From: Clostridiaceae bacterium
Lineage (GTDB): Bacteria > Bacillota > Clostridia > Lachnospirales > Lachnospiraceae
NCBI GenBank assembly: GCA_910574345.1
Contig: CAJSZV010000002.1
Span: 1-64,000 of the forward strand
Reading direction: 5' to 3'
DNA: 64,000 bases
Shown: positions 34,652-42,656 of the stretch, piece after piece
How positions within the stretch are numbered: the first letter of the stretch is position 1
Layout of the letters: the number at the start of each line of letters is the position of its first letter
Position numbers and translations under genes: made by a program
Notes under the pieces: generated by a model
Told to the model about the DNA's origin: nothing
Seen by the model: only the letters and a program-made list of their open reading frames with translations
Database searches by the model: none

Positions 34652-34724
34652 TGGAGCATATGGGATTCGAACCCACGGCCTTTTGAATGCCATTCAAACG
34701 CGCTCCCAGCTGCGCCAATGCCCC
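34652..34724 (-). tRNA. tRNA-Ala (anticodon GGC)
   Basis: A 73-base cloverleaf on the minus strand: acceptor GGGGCAT/ATGCTCC, D arm GCGC..GCGC, anticodon arm TTTGA/TCAAA with loop ATGGCAT, T arm with TTCGAAT. The anticodon GGC reads GCC. The 3' CCA is not encoded. Confidence 0.9.
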
Positions 34725-34816
34725 ACAACCTCAGACGAATTTCATCTACTCCCATAGTCTATCACAAAAGAAACATTTTGTACAGTACTATTTTTTATTT
34801 CTTGTGCCTATTTCTT

Positions 34817-35176
34817 GTGGCTGTCTACAGCTGGGAAAGCGGATACCGTGCTGCCTGCAGACTTTTTTCCTTAGATCCTCTTCCGACTGCGATTTTTGCA
34901 GCCAATGATATTATGGCAATCGGAGTGATCAAGGCTGCGGAAAAGGCCCGGATCCTTATACCCCATAAGCTTTCTGTCATGGGATATGATGATATTGAAA
35001 TGAGTAATTTGTGCACTCCCGCTCTGACCACCATTCACCAGCCAAAATACGAGGTGGGAACGGAGGCTGCAAGAATACTGATCAATTCTCTGCAGAAAAA
35101 GGAAGAGCAGGAAAAGAAGGTCACTTTGGAGATTCATGTTGTGGAGAGAGAAAGTGTGACAAATTCACTGAAATAA
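34817..35176 (+). pseudogene. C-terminal fragment of a LacI-family regulator
   Basis: Roughly 120 codons of the sugar-binding half of a LacI repressor: YSWESGYRAACRLFSLDPLP, TAIFAANDIMAIGVIKAAEK, LSVMGYDDIEMSNLCTPALT and TTIHQPKYEVGTEAARIL. The HTH and first half are missing; upstream lies the tRNA-Ala. No start or ribosome site fits, so this is a decayed gene. Confidence 0.8.
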
Positions 35177-35298
35177 TCACAGTCTCTTCAGTACGTAATG
35201 GGAATAATGGGGTTTAAAAGCCTGATATCGGAAAATTGATGAGCCGGATGGGGAAAAACGCTATTGCCGGATATCTGGCCTTTGGGCGGAAGTTATGC

Positions 35299-35304
35299 TA
35301 CAAT
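35299..35304 (+). promoter_or_regulatory. Possible extended -10 for the LysR gene
   Basis: TATGCTACAAT contains TACAAT (35299-35304) with an upstream TGC as an extended -10, 45 bases before the LysR start. No good -35 is visible. Confidence 0.3.
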
Positions 35305-35349
35305 ACGTGTGTCGGGAAACAAAAAAGAACGATTAAAAAGAGGGCAGGG

Positions 35350-36258
35350 ATGGATTTAAATGTACTGAAATATGTAGTGGAAGTGGTAGAAACCGGCAGT
35401 ATTTCCAAGGCTGCCGCAAACCTTTTTATGTCTCAGTCCACCCTGAGCACCCAGATCGCCGCCATGGAAAAGGAACTTGGACGGGCTGTTTTTCAGCGAA
35501 CAAACCGGGGCGTTCAGCTTACGGGTTACGGCGCAGAGGTGTATCACCACGCCAGAGCAGTGGTGCGTCAGTGTGATATCATCACTCAGAAACTTTTTGA
35601 GGATGTTAATGAACATAAGATAAAGATAGCTGCTTTTAGTTCGGATATTATTAGTGTGGAATTTCTTCGTGTGTGCGGATTTTACACGGAGGCCAACTAT
35701 GAGTTTGAACTCTGCGAGTGCGGGACGGAGACTGTCTTGGAGCGGGTAAAGAGCCGGGATTCAGATATAGGAATTGTCATGTACAGTCAGTTTCAGGAGA
35801 AGAAGCTGCGCTCCCTGATCCAGCCCAATGACCTGACGATACGGAACCTTTTTATCGGTGATCTTCGGATTTGGGTGGGAGCGAACTCTCCTCTGGCCAG
35901 CCGGGACAGCGTTGCGGCATCTGACCTGGAGGGCCTGTTTTATGTAGAGAAAACCCACTGGCCGGAGGGAATGTTCTCCATGGACTATGAGATAGAGTAT
36001 ATGGGAGCACCCCGAAGCAGACGCCGTCTTCTGGTTAACGGGAACAAGACGTACCACGAAGCCCTTTCCCAGCTGCCGTCCTACTCGGCAGGCCCCTCCT
36101 GGAGCTGTAAATGGAATGTGGGAAATGATTTAAAAAGTATTCCTTTTCAGGGCTCCCAAGTTACATTGACATGCGGGGTGATTTCCCGAAAAAACGAGTT
36201 GCTGAAAGAAGAGTATGAGAATTTTATCCGCCATCTGCTGGAAGCCTATGGAGGATGA
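35350..36258 (+). CDS. LysR-family transcription regulator
   Basis: A 302-residue LysR protein: N-terminal winged HTH (YVVEVVETGSISKAAANLFM, STLSTQIAAMEKELGRAVFQ, RTNRGVQLTGYG) and a type 2 periplasmic-binding effector domain. The frame is open from 35236, but ATG 35350 has GAGGGCAGGG before it and begins at the family's usual first residue. It lies 72 bases upstream of the flavodoxin-fold lipoprotein in the same direction, so that gene may be its target. Confidence 0.88.
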   Translation: MDLNVLKYVVEVVETGSISKAAANLFMSQSTLSTQIAAMEKELGRAVFQRTNRGVQLTGYGAEVYHHARAVVRQCDIITQKLFEDVNEHKIKIAAFSSDIISVEFLRVCGFYTEANYEFELCECGTETVLERVKSRDSDIGIVMYSQFQEKKLRSLIQPNDLTIRNLFIGDLRIWVGANSPLASRDSVAASDLEGLFYVEKTHWPEGMFSMDYEIEYMGAPRSRRRLLVNGNKTYHEALSQLPSYSAGPSWSCKWNVGNDLKSIPFQGSQVTLTCGVISRKNELLKEEYENFIRHLLEAYGG

Positions 36259-36330
36259 ACCCTGTTCAAACACAACGGGTAGCGCTGCCTGCTGTTTTGA
36301 TAAACAATAAACAAAAAGGAGAATTTTGTC

Positions 36331-37359
36331 ATGATAAAGAAACATTTTTCCCTGTTGATGGCAGGCGTTCTGTTAGCCGGGGCACTGTCCGCCTGCGGTC
36401 AGAAGGCGGCTGCTCCAGCCCCTGAATCTACCGCTGCTCCTGTTGCCGGTTCTGAAGCTGCCAGCACCTCTGCCGCGGAGTCTGAAACTACGGGTACTTC
36501 TGCTGCGAAGTCCGAAACTGCCAGTACTCCTGCCGCAGAGTCTGAGGCTGCCGCTGCTCCAGCCGGAGAATCCGGTTCCAGCGATGCCGTTTCCGGTGCT
36601 ACCAGCACTGCAGCAGCAGAGTCGGGCGCTGATGTGGATATGGTGACATCGGCTTCAGTGGTGCCTGGGGAGGTAATGGAAGACTATACGCCTAAGGGAT
36701 TTACGGACGGCGAGGCAAAAAAGGCGCTTTTCGTAGTGGCTGATCCCCGCTATGCAACCGTAACCCGGGTGCTGGCCAACACAGCTATGAGTCACTTGGA
36801 AGATAAGGGCGTTGAGGTGGAAGTTCGGGACCTCTATGCCATAGGCTTTGACCCGGTTCTGTCGGCTGAGGATTTCTACTACGCCAAGGACGGCATAGGC
36901 GAACCCACAGATGCTGTCAAAACGGAGCAGGAGTATGTGACAAAGGCGGATTATCTGATCTTTGTCTATCCCAATTGGCATGATACGCCCACTGCTATGG
37001 CAAAAGGATATATGGAGAAGGTCTTTGCCAAAAAGTTTGCTTATCAGGATCTGCCTGGCGGCGGTCTGGAGGGACTGCTGACCGGGAAAGGCATGTATAC
37101 GATTATGAACTGCGGCTACCTGGGCGGCGGCCGGGGCTGGATCGGCGACGGCGTGGGAATTGAAGATGAGAAGTGGGACCGCTACATGGAGGCCTTCAAA
37201 GTTTTTGACGACGACACTGCCGCCTTCTGGGGAGTGGAAAATCTGGGACGTTTTGTAAACGACCGTACCCCTGCCAACAGCTCAGAGCAGTATAGTCAGG
37301 AGCTGGAGGAACTGAAGGGAACCCTGATAGAGCATCTGGACCGGGTATTCTTTTCATAA
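36331..37359 (+). CDS. Exported lipoprotein with a flavodoxin/NQO-like fold
   Basis: A 342-residue protein. A lipoprotein signal (LLMAGVLLAGALSACG, lipobox cysteine near residue 22) is followed by ~90 residues of Ala/Ser/Thr/Glu repeats (units like AAESETTGTS). The last ~230 residues form a flavodoxin_2 / NAD(P)H-quinone-oxidoreductase-like domain (KKALFVVADPRYATVTRVLA, ADYLIFVYPNWHDTPTAMAK, MYTIMNCGYLGGGRGW). The family is normally cytoplasmic. FMN binding is expected from the fold but not shown. AAAGGAGAA precedes ATG 36331. Confidence 0.75.
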   Translation: MIKKHFSLLMAGVLLAGALSACGQKAAAPAPESTAAPVAGSEAASTSAAESETTGTSAAKSETASTPAAESEAAAAPAGESGSSDAVSGATSTAAAESGADVDMVTSASVVPGEVMEDYTPKGFTDGEAKKALFVVADPRYATVTRVLANTAMSHLEDKGVEVEVRDLYAIGFDPVLSAEDFYYAKDGIGEPTDAVKTEQEYVTKADYLIFVYPNWHDTPTAMAKGYMEKVFAKKFAYQDLPGGGLEGLLTGKGMYTIMNCGYLGGGRGWIGDGVGIEDEKWDRYMEAFKVFDDDTAAFWGVENLGRFVNDRTPANSSEQYSQELEELKGTLIEHLDRVFFS

Positions 37360-37432
37360 ACCGAAGGTTTTTCTGTATAGAAGACCAATATATTGTCAAA
37401 GAGTTATCGTTCGCTGGATATCAGCGGCCGGC

Positions 37433-37476
37433 ACCCTCCGTGAACAAGGGCGTGTATTCCCTTGTCCACGGAGGGT
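37433..37476 (+). terminator. Long hairpin after the lipoprotein gene
   Basis: ACCCTCCGTG and AACAAGGG pair with CCCTTGT and CCACGGAGGGT around an eight-base loop. TAATTTAG follows, a poor T-run, so termination is possible but not certain. Confidence 0.45.
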
Positions 37477-37538
37477 AATTTAGTTTGCTGACTTCTGCAG
37501 CATATCCTCTGCCGTCTGGATGACCGGGGCTGGCACAT

Positions 37539-37679
37539 TTGGATTTCAAGGAGATATTGACTGCATTAAGGGTTATCCGTTATGATGGATGGGGATCCAT
37601 TGAGATTCTTCCGGGAGATAATCCTGACGAGATGGCACGCAGTGCAGTCCAATTTATAAAGCTTCTGATAAACGGATAG
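37539..37679 (+). pseudogene. C-terminal scrap of a sugar isomerase/epimerase
   Basis: About 46 codons (LDFKEILTALRVIRYDGWGS, IEILPGDNPDEMARSAVQFI) that match the end of TIM-barrel sugar phosphate isomerases/epimerases. No start is present. This is the first of several decayed sugar genes ahead of 38307. Confidence 0.6.
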
Positions 37680-37698
37680 ATTCTTAAGGAGGAGAAAG

Positions 37699-37806
37699 AT
37701 GACCACAGAGAAGAAATTGGAACTGGAGAAAAAATGCCTGCAGTTTCGAAAGGACTTTATTGATCTGCTTTACAGGATTCAGCCAGGGCATCCGAGAGGG
37801 AAATGA
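37699..37806 (+). pseudogene. Transketolase N-terminal-subunit stub
   Basis: With AAGGAGGAG upstream, 35 codons read ELEKKCLQFRKDFIDLLYRI then QPGHPRGK, the start of the clostridial split transketolase N-subunit (normally SGHPGGSLS). The frame then stops. The thiamine-diphosphate domain is gone. Confidence 0.65.
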
Positions 37807-38276
37807 CAGCGATTCGCGACGCTTATGGATAGGCTTTAAGAGACCTGGGAGCGGAGAATGACAGGATTGTGGCCCTGGAAGGGTTTATTCCCTATGTGAA
37901 CACCTTTGCCGTATTTATAGCTTCCCGTGCCATTGATTCCGTATAGTCTCTTATTGCCTATGATAAACTGAATGTCCGTTTGTGCGGAACTTACTGCGGG
38001 CTCTCCGATTCCTACGACGGCGCCAGCCACTAGGCAATCACGGATATTGCAGCTAAGAGGGCAATTCCCGGCATGACCGTAGAGGAACATTCCGTACATG
38101 GAGGTCTGGGAAGCGCCGTAGCGGAAGTTTTGGCCCAGAGCCCCATACCGGCGAAACTTTCCATCCTTGGCATGAGGGATTTCGGAGAGTCCGGGGACCT
38201 GGGGGAGCTTCTTGAGAAGTATGGATTTGATGCCGGAACCATAGCCAAAAAGGCAAAAGAGATGTTAGGAAAATAA
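37803..38276 (+). pseudogene. Transketolase C-terminal subunit, deleted and with three amber stops
   Basis: One frame reads MTAIRDAYG-stop-ALRDLGAENDRIVALE, GFIPYVNTFAVFIASRAIDS V-stop-SLIAYDKLNVRLCGTYCG, YDGASH-stop-AITDIA, then EEHSVHGGLGSAVAEVLAQS to the normal end KEMLGK. All three stops are TAG, two at places where relatives have Gln (CAG). Two internal stretches (after VALE and after AITDIA) are deleted. It is clearly dead. Confidence 0.75.
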
Positions 38277-38306
38277 AAGATGCAGCGAAAGGAGCAAAAT
38301 GAAATT

Positions 38307-39203
38307 ATGAGAGAATCCATTCATAAGTACTTTCAGGTGGGAACCATCCGGTGGATGTCATTTCCCAAAATGGGTGTTGTCGAGTCGGTGAAAAGAATTG
38401 CTTCCGATGATTACTTTGACGCCGTCGAGATTAGCCAGTGTAAGGATGAGGAGGAGCGAAAGGCCGTTAAAGAGATACTGGAGCAGTCTCATCTGAAAGT
38501 ATGTTACGGCGCCCAGCCCAGGCTTTTGGGACCGAAACTGAACCCCAATGATCTTAATGAGGAGGGGCGAAAAAAGGCGGAAGCCACACTCATTGAGGCT
38601 GTTGACGAGGCGGAATATCTGGGAGCAGAGGGAATTGCCTTTTTGGCAGGAAAGTGGGAGGAGAGCACAAAAGACCTGGCTTACGGGCAGCTTTTAAAGA
38701 CCACCAGAAATCTCTGTACCTATGCGGCAGAGAAGAATATGACGGTTGAACTGGAAGTGTTTGACTATGACTTAGATAAGGCCGCCCTCATAGGTCCGGC
38801 TCCCTATGCCGCCAGATTTGCCGCGGATATGCGTACGACACACAATAATTTCGGACTTTTAGTGGATTTGTCTCATTTCCCCACAACATATGAGACCTCA
38901 AAGTTTGTGATTCAGACTCTGCGACCTTATATCACCCATCTTCATTTCGGAAATGCAGTGGTAAAGAAGGGCTGCCCAGGCTATGGAGATAAGCATCCCC
39001 GGTTTGGATTCCCTGAAAGTGCCAATGATACGCCGGAGCTGACGGATTATCTGACGGTATTAAAGCAGGAGGGATTTTTTGATGCATCAGCTCCTTTGGT
39101 ATTGTCTATGGAAGTGACGCCTATGGGGGACGAGGATGAGGAGATTGTCTTGGCCAGCACAAAGAGAGTATTAAACCGTGCATGGGCTTTGGTGGAAGAC
39201 TAG
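38307..39203 (+). CDS. Sugar phosphate isomerase/epimerase (TIM barrel)
   Basis: About 298 residues of the AP-endonuclease-2-like xylose-isomerase fold: FDAVEISQCKDEEERKAVKE, GAEGIAFLAGKW, MTVELEVFDYDLDKAALIG with metal-binding Glu and Asp, NFGLLVDLSHFPTTYETSKF, and a late ITHLHFGNAVV histidine. It probably interconverts a ketose or sugar acid in a dissimilation pathway. ATG 38307 is preferred to 38280, which precedes the ribosome site AAAGGAG. It overlaps the open frame of the next gene only upstream of that gene's real start. Confidence 0.75.
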   Translation: MRESIHKYFQVGTIRWMSFPKMGVVESVKRIASDDYFDAVEISQCKDEEERKAVKEILEQSHLKVCYGAQPRLLGPKLNPNDLNEEGRKKAEATLIEAVDEAEYLGAEGIAFLAGKWEESTKDLAYGQLLKTTRNLCTYAAEKNMTVELEVFDYDLDKAALIGPAPYAARFAADMRTTHNNFGLLVDLSHFPTTYETSKFVIQTLRPYITHLHFGNAVVKKGCPGYGDKHPRFGFPESANDTPELTDYLTVLKQEGFFDASAPLVLSMEVTPMGDEDEEIVLASTKRVLNRAWALVED

Positions 39204-39226
39204 AAAACGAAAGAAGGGACAGGCAT

Positions 39227-40210
39227 ATGAAAATCGTGGTGCTGGACGGATATACGGAAAATCCGGGAGACTTAAGCTGGGAGGAACTAAGAAAACTGGG
39301 AGATGTGACCATCTATGACAGAACTTCTTATACGGACGATCCTGTGATTGCCGAGCGCATCGGGGACGCGCAGATCGTGGTGGTCAATAAGACCCCCATC
39401 ACAAGGAAGACTTTGGATCAGTGTCCCAATGTGAGGCTCATTGCCGTTCTTGCCACAGGCTACAATGTGGTGGATTACAAGTATGCAGGGGAAAAGGGAA
39501 TTCCCGTGGTAAATGTTCCCACCTACGGGACTCAGATCGTAGGGCAGTATGCGGTGGGACTTTTAATGGAGATCTGTTCTCATTACGGCCATCATGACCG
39601 AACGGTCAAGGAGGGGAAATGGGAAAATAACATGGATTGGTGTTACTGGGACTATCCTATGATTGAACTTTGCGGAAAAGTGGCAGGAATTATCGGCCTT
39701 GGACGCATTGGCCGGGCCACGGCCAGAATTCTGAATGCTATGGATATGAAGGTGCTGGCTTATGATTCTTCACCTGACAGCCAGGGGAGCCGGGTGGCGG
39801 AATATGTGGATCTGGACACCTTATTTGAACAGTCGGATGTGATCTTCCTTCACTGTCCTTTGTTCCCGGACACGGAGGGAATCATCAGCAAGGAAAATAT
39901 CTCGAAAATGAAAGACGGAGTCATAATCATCAATAACAGCCGCGGGCAGCTGGTGGTGGAGCAGGATCTGGCGGACGGGCTGAACAGCGGCAAGGTGTAT
40001 GCGGCAGGCCTGGATGTGGTTTCCACAGAGCCCATAAAAGGGGATAATCCTCTGCTGACGGCGAAAAATTGCTTTATCACTCCTCATATCTCCTGGGCGG
40101 CCCGTGATTCCCGCCAGAGGATTATGGATATTACCGTAAACAATATCAGGGCATTTATAAATGGAGAGCCGGTAAATGTGGTGAATGGTTACTGTCCACA
40201 CCAAGACTAA
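39227..40210 (+). CDS. NAD-dependent D-2-hydroxyacid dehydrogenase
   Basis: A 327-residue dehydrogenase of the D-2-hydroxyacid / glycerate-hydroxypyruvate type. The Rossmann motif is GIIGLGRIGRATARIL. The substrate arginine lies in INNSRGQLVVEQDL and the catalytic histidine in CFITPHISWAARDSR. ATG 39227 is chosen for GAAGGGA upstream and because MKIVVLDGY is the usual N-terminus. It follows the isomerase by 23 bases, forming an operon that may reduce or oxidise a sugar-acid intermediate. Its last codons form the first arm of a hairpin. Confidence 0.85.
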   Translation: MKIVVLDGYTENPGDLSWEELRKLGDVTIYDRTSYTDDPVIAERIGDAQIVVVNKTPITRKTLDQCPNVRLIAVLATGYNVVDYKYAGEKGIPVVNVPTYGTQIVGQYAVGLLMEICSHYGHHDRTVKEGKWENNMDWCYWDYPMIELCGKVAGIIGLGRIGRATARILNAMDMKVLAYDSSPDSQGSRVAEYVDLDTLFEQSDVIFLHCPLFPDTEGIISKENISKMKDGVIIINNSRGQLVVEQDLADGLNSGKVYAAGLDVVSTEPIKGDNPLLTAKNCFITPHISWAARDSRQRIMDITVNNIRAFINGEPVNVVNGYCPHQD

Positions 40211-40333
40211 TCACTCCGCTGATTAGTCTTGGGCCAATGCCGTTATGGGGCCAAAGCATATGCCCCATTGCCGTAGGCAATTTTAATTGGGCATATGCCG
40301 TTACATTCACAGGGTACCTGTGAACAGTAACGG
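40201..40333 (+). promoter_or_regulatory. Three successive long hairpins
   Basis: CCAAGACTAATCA/TGATTAGTCTTGG (40201-40232); GCATATGCCC/GGGCATATGC with an inner ATTGCC/GGCAAT (40256-40298); and CCGTTAC/GTAACGG with an inner TTCACAGG/CCTGTGAA (40298-40333). ATGGGGC (40245-40251) can also pair with GCCCCAT (40262-40268), which would exclude the second stem. Confidence 0.65.
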
Positions 40334-40343
40334 TGAATGGAGT

Positions 40344-40502
40344 ATGATTTCCCTTGTAAAATCTTTCTCCCTGCAGTATAATAATCTCATCTGCCAGTTC
40401 CGGGAGGAGTATGGCCTAAGCTGTATCGGAGGTGTCCGGTCTCACATTGATTATCCCGGGAACACGCTCCGGCTGGCAGGTATTTACCTGTCTGATCTTT
40501 GA
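40344..40502 (+). CDS. Short ORF of unknown nature
   Basis: 52 codons (MISLVKSFSLQYNNLICQFR, EEYGLSCIGGVRSHIDYPGN) without a clear ribosome site. It could be the end of a lost regulator. A promoter-like pair overlaps its start. I do not recognise it. Confidence 0.2.
   Translation: MISLVKSFSLQYNNLICQFREEYGLSCIGGVRSHIDYPGNTLRLAGIYLSDL
40354..40382 (+). promoter_or_regulatory. Promoter ahead of the discoidin-like gene
   Basis: TTGTAA (40354-40359), 17 bases, perfect TATAAT (40377-40382), about 275 bases upstream of ATG 40658. Confidence 0.45.
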
Positions 40503-40657
40503 TCTGATCTCCGGACGAAAAAACCACATGATTTTCTAAAAAAAGCACATGGACATTTTCCCTGTTTTGAGAGATACTATAGTCAGAATATTTTTGGATA
40601 CGGACAGTCCGATGAGAATTGGGCTGGAAAAAATGCAGCGAAAAAGGAGAATATGTC

Positions 40658-41449
40658 ATGGCAGAGTTAGGAATTATCATACAGAGTGAACAGGGAACAC
40701 CCAAGTGTCAGGTCAGAGGCGAAGATCAGATTCTTATGGTCTACGAGGGAGAATATGAGCCGGGAGACCGGATTCTATTTGAGACAAATGAGAAAGGCGG
40801 ATACTATGTCATCCGGGTAGACGGTTCCATGGATGAGGCTTATGTGTATCTGACCAGGGAAAGGGTGGAATATATCATTCCCTTTGACGAGAAAAAGATT
40901 TCCTATAACCCGGCATGCTTTACAGGGGAGCGCCATTACATAACCATGCGCAGGGCAGAGGATTATGAGAACAAGGCCTACATAAATCTTGCCAAGAATG
41001 TTATGGACCAGCACGGAGATCCAGGCTGTTATCCCCATGCCCACGCCAATGTGGAGACCAGGGGTGAGGCCGTGTTTGCCGCCCGCAATGCCATCGACGG
41101 CGTGGTGGCCAATGAGTCCCACGGGCCATGGCCCTATGAGTCCTGGGGAATCAACCGCCGGGACGACGCAGAGATTACCCTGGAATTCGGCCGTCCGGTG
41201 GACATGGATAAGCTTGTTTTGTACACAAGGGCGGACTTCCCCCACGATAACTGGTGGGTACAGGCCACGGTTACTTTCTCCGACGGTACGAAAGAAGTGG
41301 TGAAGATGGAGAAGAGCGTAAAACCTCATGTATTTTCCATGGTGAAAAAGGGGATTACCTGGCTGAAATTAAGCGAGCTCATAAAGGCGGACGACCCGTC
41401 CCCCTTCCCGGCCCTGACGCAGATTGAGGTTTATGGGGTGAACGGATAA
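40658..41449 (+). CDS. Discoidin (F5/8-type C)-like carbohydrate-binding protein
   Basis: A 263-residue cytoplasmic-looking protein with no signal peptide. The N-terminal half is beta-rich (YEGEYEPGDRILFETNEKGG). The C-terminal ~140 residues resemble a discoidin jelly roll: AARNAIDGVVANESHGPWPY, ESWGINRRDDAEITLEFGRP, LVLYTRADFPHDNWWVQATV and a final LTQIEVYG. Such domains bind sugars. Its place after the sugar isomerase and dehydrogenase supports a carbohydrate role. AAAAGGAGAA precedes ATG 40658. Confidence 0.6.
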   Translation: MAELGIIIQSEQGTPKCQVRGEDQILMVYEGEYEPGDRILFETNEKGGYYVIRVDGSMDEAYVYLTRERVEYIIPFDEKKISYNPACFTGERHYITMRRAEDYENKAYINLAKNVMDQHGDPGCYPHAHANVETRGEAVFAARNAIDGVVANESHGPWPYESWGINRRDDAEITLEFGRPVDMDKLVLYTRADFPHDNWWVQATVTFSDGTKEVVKMEKSVKPHVFSMVKKGITWLKLSELIKADDPSPFPALTQIEVYGVNG

Positions 41450-41456
41450 AACATAA

Positions 41457-41508
41457 GGGGCATGTGTTCCTCCGGTGTTCTACCGGGGAGGAGACATGCC
41501 CACTTTTT
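41457..41508 (+). terminator. Intrinsic terminator
   Basis: GGGGCATGT and inner TCCTCCGGT pair with ACCGGGGAGGA and ACATGCCC, followed by ACTTTTT. It sits between converging genes. Confidence 0.8.
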
Positions 41509-41514
41509 ATGTAG

Positions 41515-42552
41515 TTAGAAATTATCCGGGGTCATAACCTTTCCTGCCAGAATCTCTTCATAATCCTTTAAGTTCCTTGCCAGGAGTTCCGGTGTGTTCA
41601 GCCCGTAAGGACAATGGCTCATGCACTTGTTGCAGTGGAGGCAGTCCTTGATCTTCATCATCTTCGCCTGGCCCTCAGGGGAGAGATGGCTGGCTGCCGG
41701 GGAGCGGCGCAGAAGCAGGGACATGCGGGCGCAGTTGTTGATCTCAATGCCTGCGGGGCATGGCATGCAGTAGCCGCAACCCCGGCAGAAGCTGCCGGAG
41801 AGCTGTGCCCGGTCTTTGTCAATAAGCCGGCGGATTTCAGGTGTCATGGAGGCGGGATGGTCAATGTAGCTTAAGAATTCATCAAGCTCCGACTCCTTCT
41901 GGATGCCCCATATGGGAAGCACATTGTCATACTGGTCTGCGAATGCATAGGCGGCGGCAGAGTTGGTGATCAGTCCGCCGGACAGGGATTTCATGGCGAT
42001 GAACCCCATATTATGTTCTTTGCAGGATCTTACAAGCTCCGTCTCCTTCTCACCGGACAGGTAGCAGAAGGGGAACTGAAGGGTCTCATAGAGGCCGCTC
42101 TCTATGGCCTCCACGGCAACAGCCAGGCGGTGATTGGTAATGCCGATGTGGCGGATCTTCCCCTGCTCTTTTGCTTCAAGCATGGCTTCATAGAGGCCGG
42201 TGCCGTCTCCCGGTTTGGGACAGAAGGAGGGGTTATGGAACTGATAGATGTCCACATAGTCCGTCTTAAGGAGGGAAAGGCTGGTCTCTAAGTCCTTCCA
42301 GAATCCTTCCACTGTGGTGGACATGGTTTTGGTGGCTATGTAGATATGTTCACGGACGTCAGAAAGACCAAGGCCGATCTTTTCTTCGCTGTCGGAATAT
42401 GCTCTGGCCGTGTCAAAGAAAGTGATGCCTCCTTCGTAAGCCCTGCGCAGAAGGGCCGCCCCTTCTTCCTTGGGGATTCTCTGGACAGGCAGCGCACCGA
42501 AAGCGTTCTTGTTGACTGTGATGCCGGTGGAACCTAAGGTAACGGTTGTCAT
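41515..42552 (-). CDS. Aldo/keto reductase with C-terminal 4Fe-4S domain
   Basis: About 345 residues. The aldo/keto reductase barrel carries the tetrad Asp and Tyr in FFDTARAYSDSEEK, Lys in IATKTM, and His in DIYQFHNPS. Two ferredoxin-type clusters follow at the end: CRGCGYCMPCPAGIEINNC and CLHCNKCMSHCPYG. Such fusions are frequent in anaerobes and probably take electrons from ferredoxin. ATG 42552 is chosen because AGAAGGA lies before it and MTTVTLGSTG is the family start. It follows an AraC gene in the same direction. Confidence 0.88.
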   Translation of the reverse strand: MTTVTLGSTGITVNKNAFGALPVQRIPKEEGAALLRRAYEGGITFFDTARAYSDSEEKIGLGLSDVREHIYIATKTMSTTVEGFWKDLETSLSLLKTDYVDIYQFHNPSFCPKPGDGTGLYEAMLEAKEQGKIRHIGITNHRLAVAVEAIESGLYETLQFPFCYLSGEKETELVRSCKEHNMGFIAMKSLSGGLITNSAAAYAFADQYDNVLPIWGIQKESELDEFLSYIDHPASMTPEIRRLIDKDRAQLSGSFCRGCGYCMPCPAGIEINNCARMSLLLRRSPAASHLSPEGQAKMMKIKDCLHCNKCMSHCPYGLNTPELLARNLKDYEEILAGKVMTPDNF

Positions 42553-42656
42553 GAAAATTCCTTCTTTCTGTAATTGGATTTCGTTGATGTTCGAAAATAT
42601 TGTATCATGGGGGCAAAGCAAAAATCAAGAGTGAATGTCATGACAAGTCACTGTGT

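Noticed and set aside
34652-34724. tRNA-Ala as the attachment site of the BREX island
   Set aside because: An intact channel gene with its own promoter and terminator separates the island edge (about 33.7 kb) from the tRNA, and I saw no duplicated tRNA end at the left edge.
37803-38276. Amber-recoded functional transketolase
   Set aside because: Two internal deletions remove conserved segments and the N-subunit is also a stub, so ordinary decay explains it.
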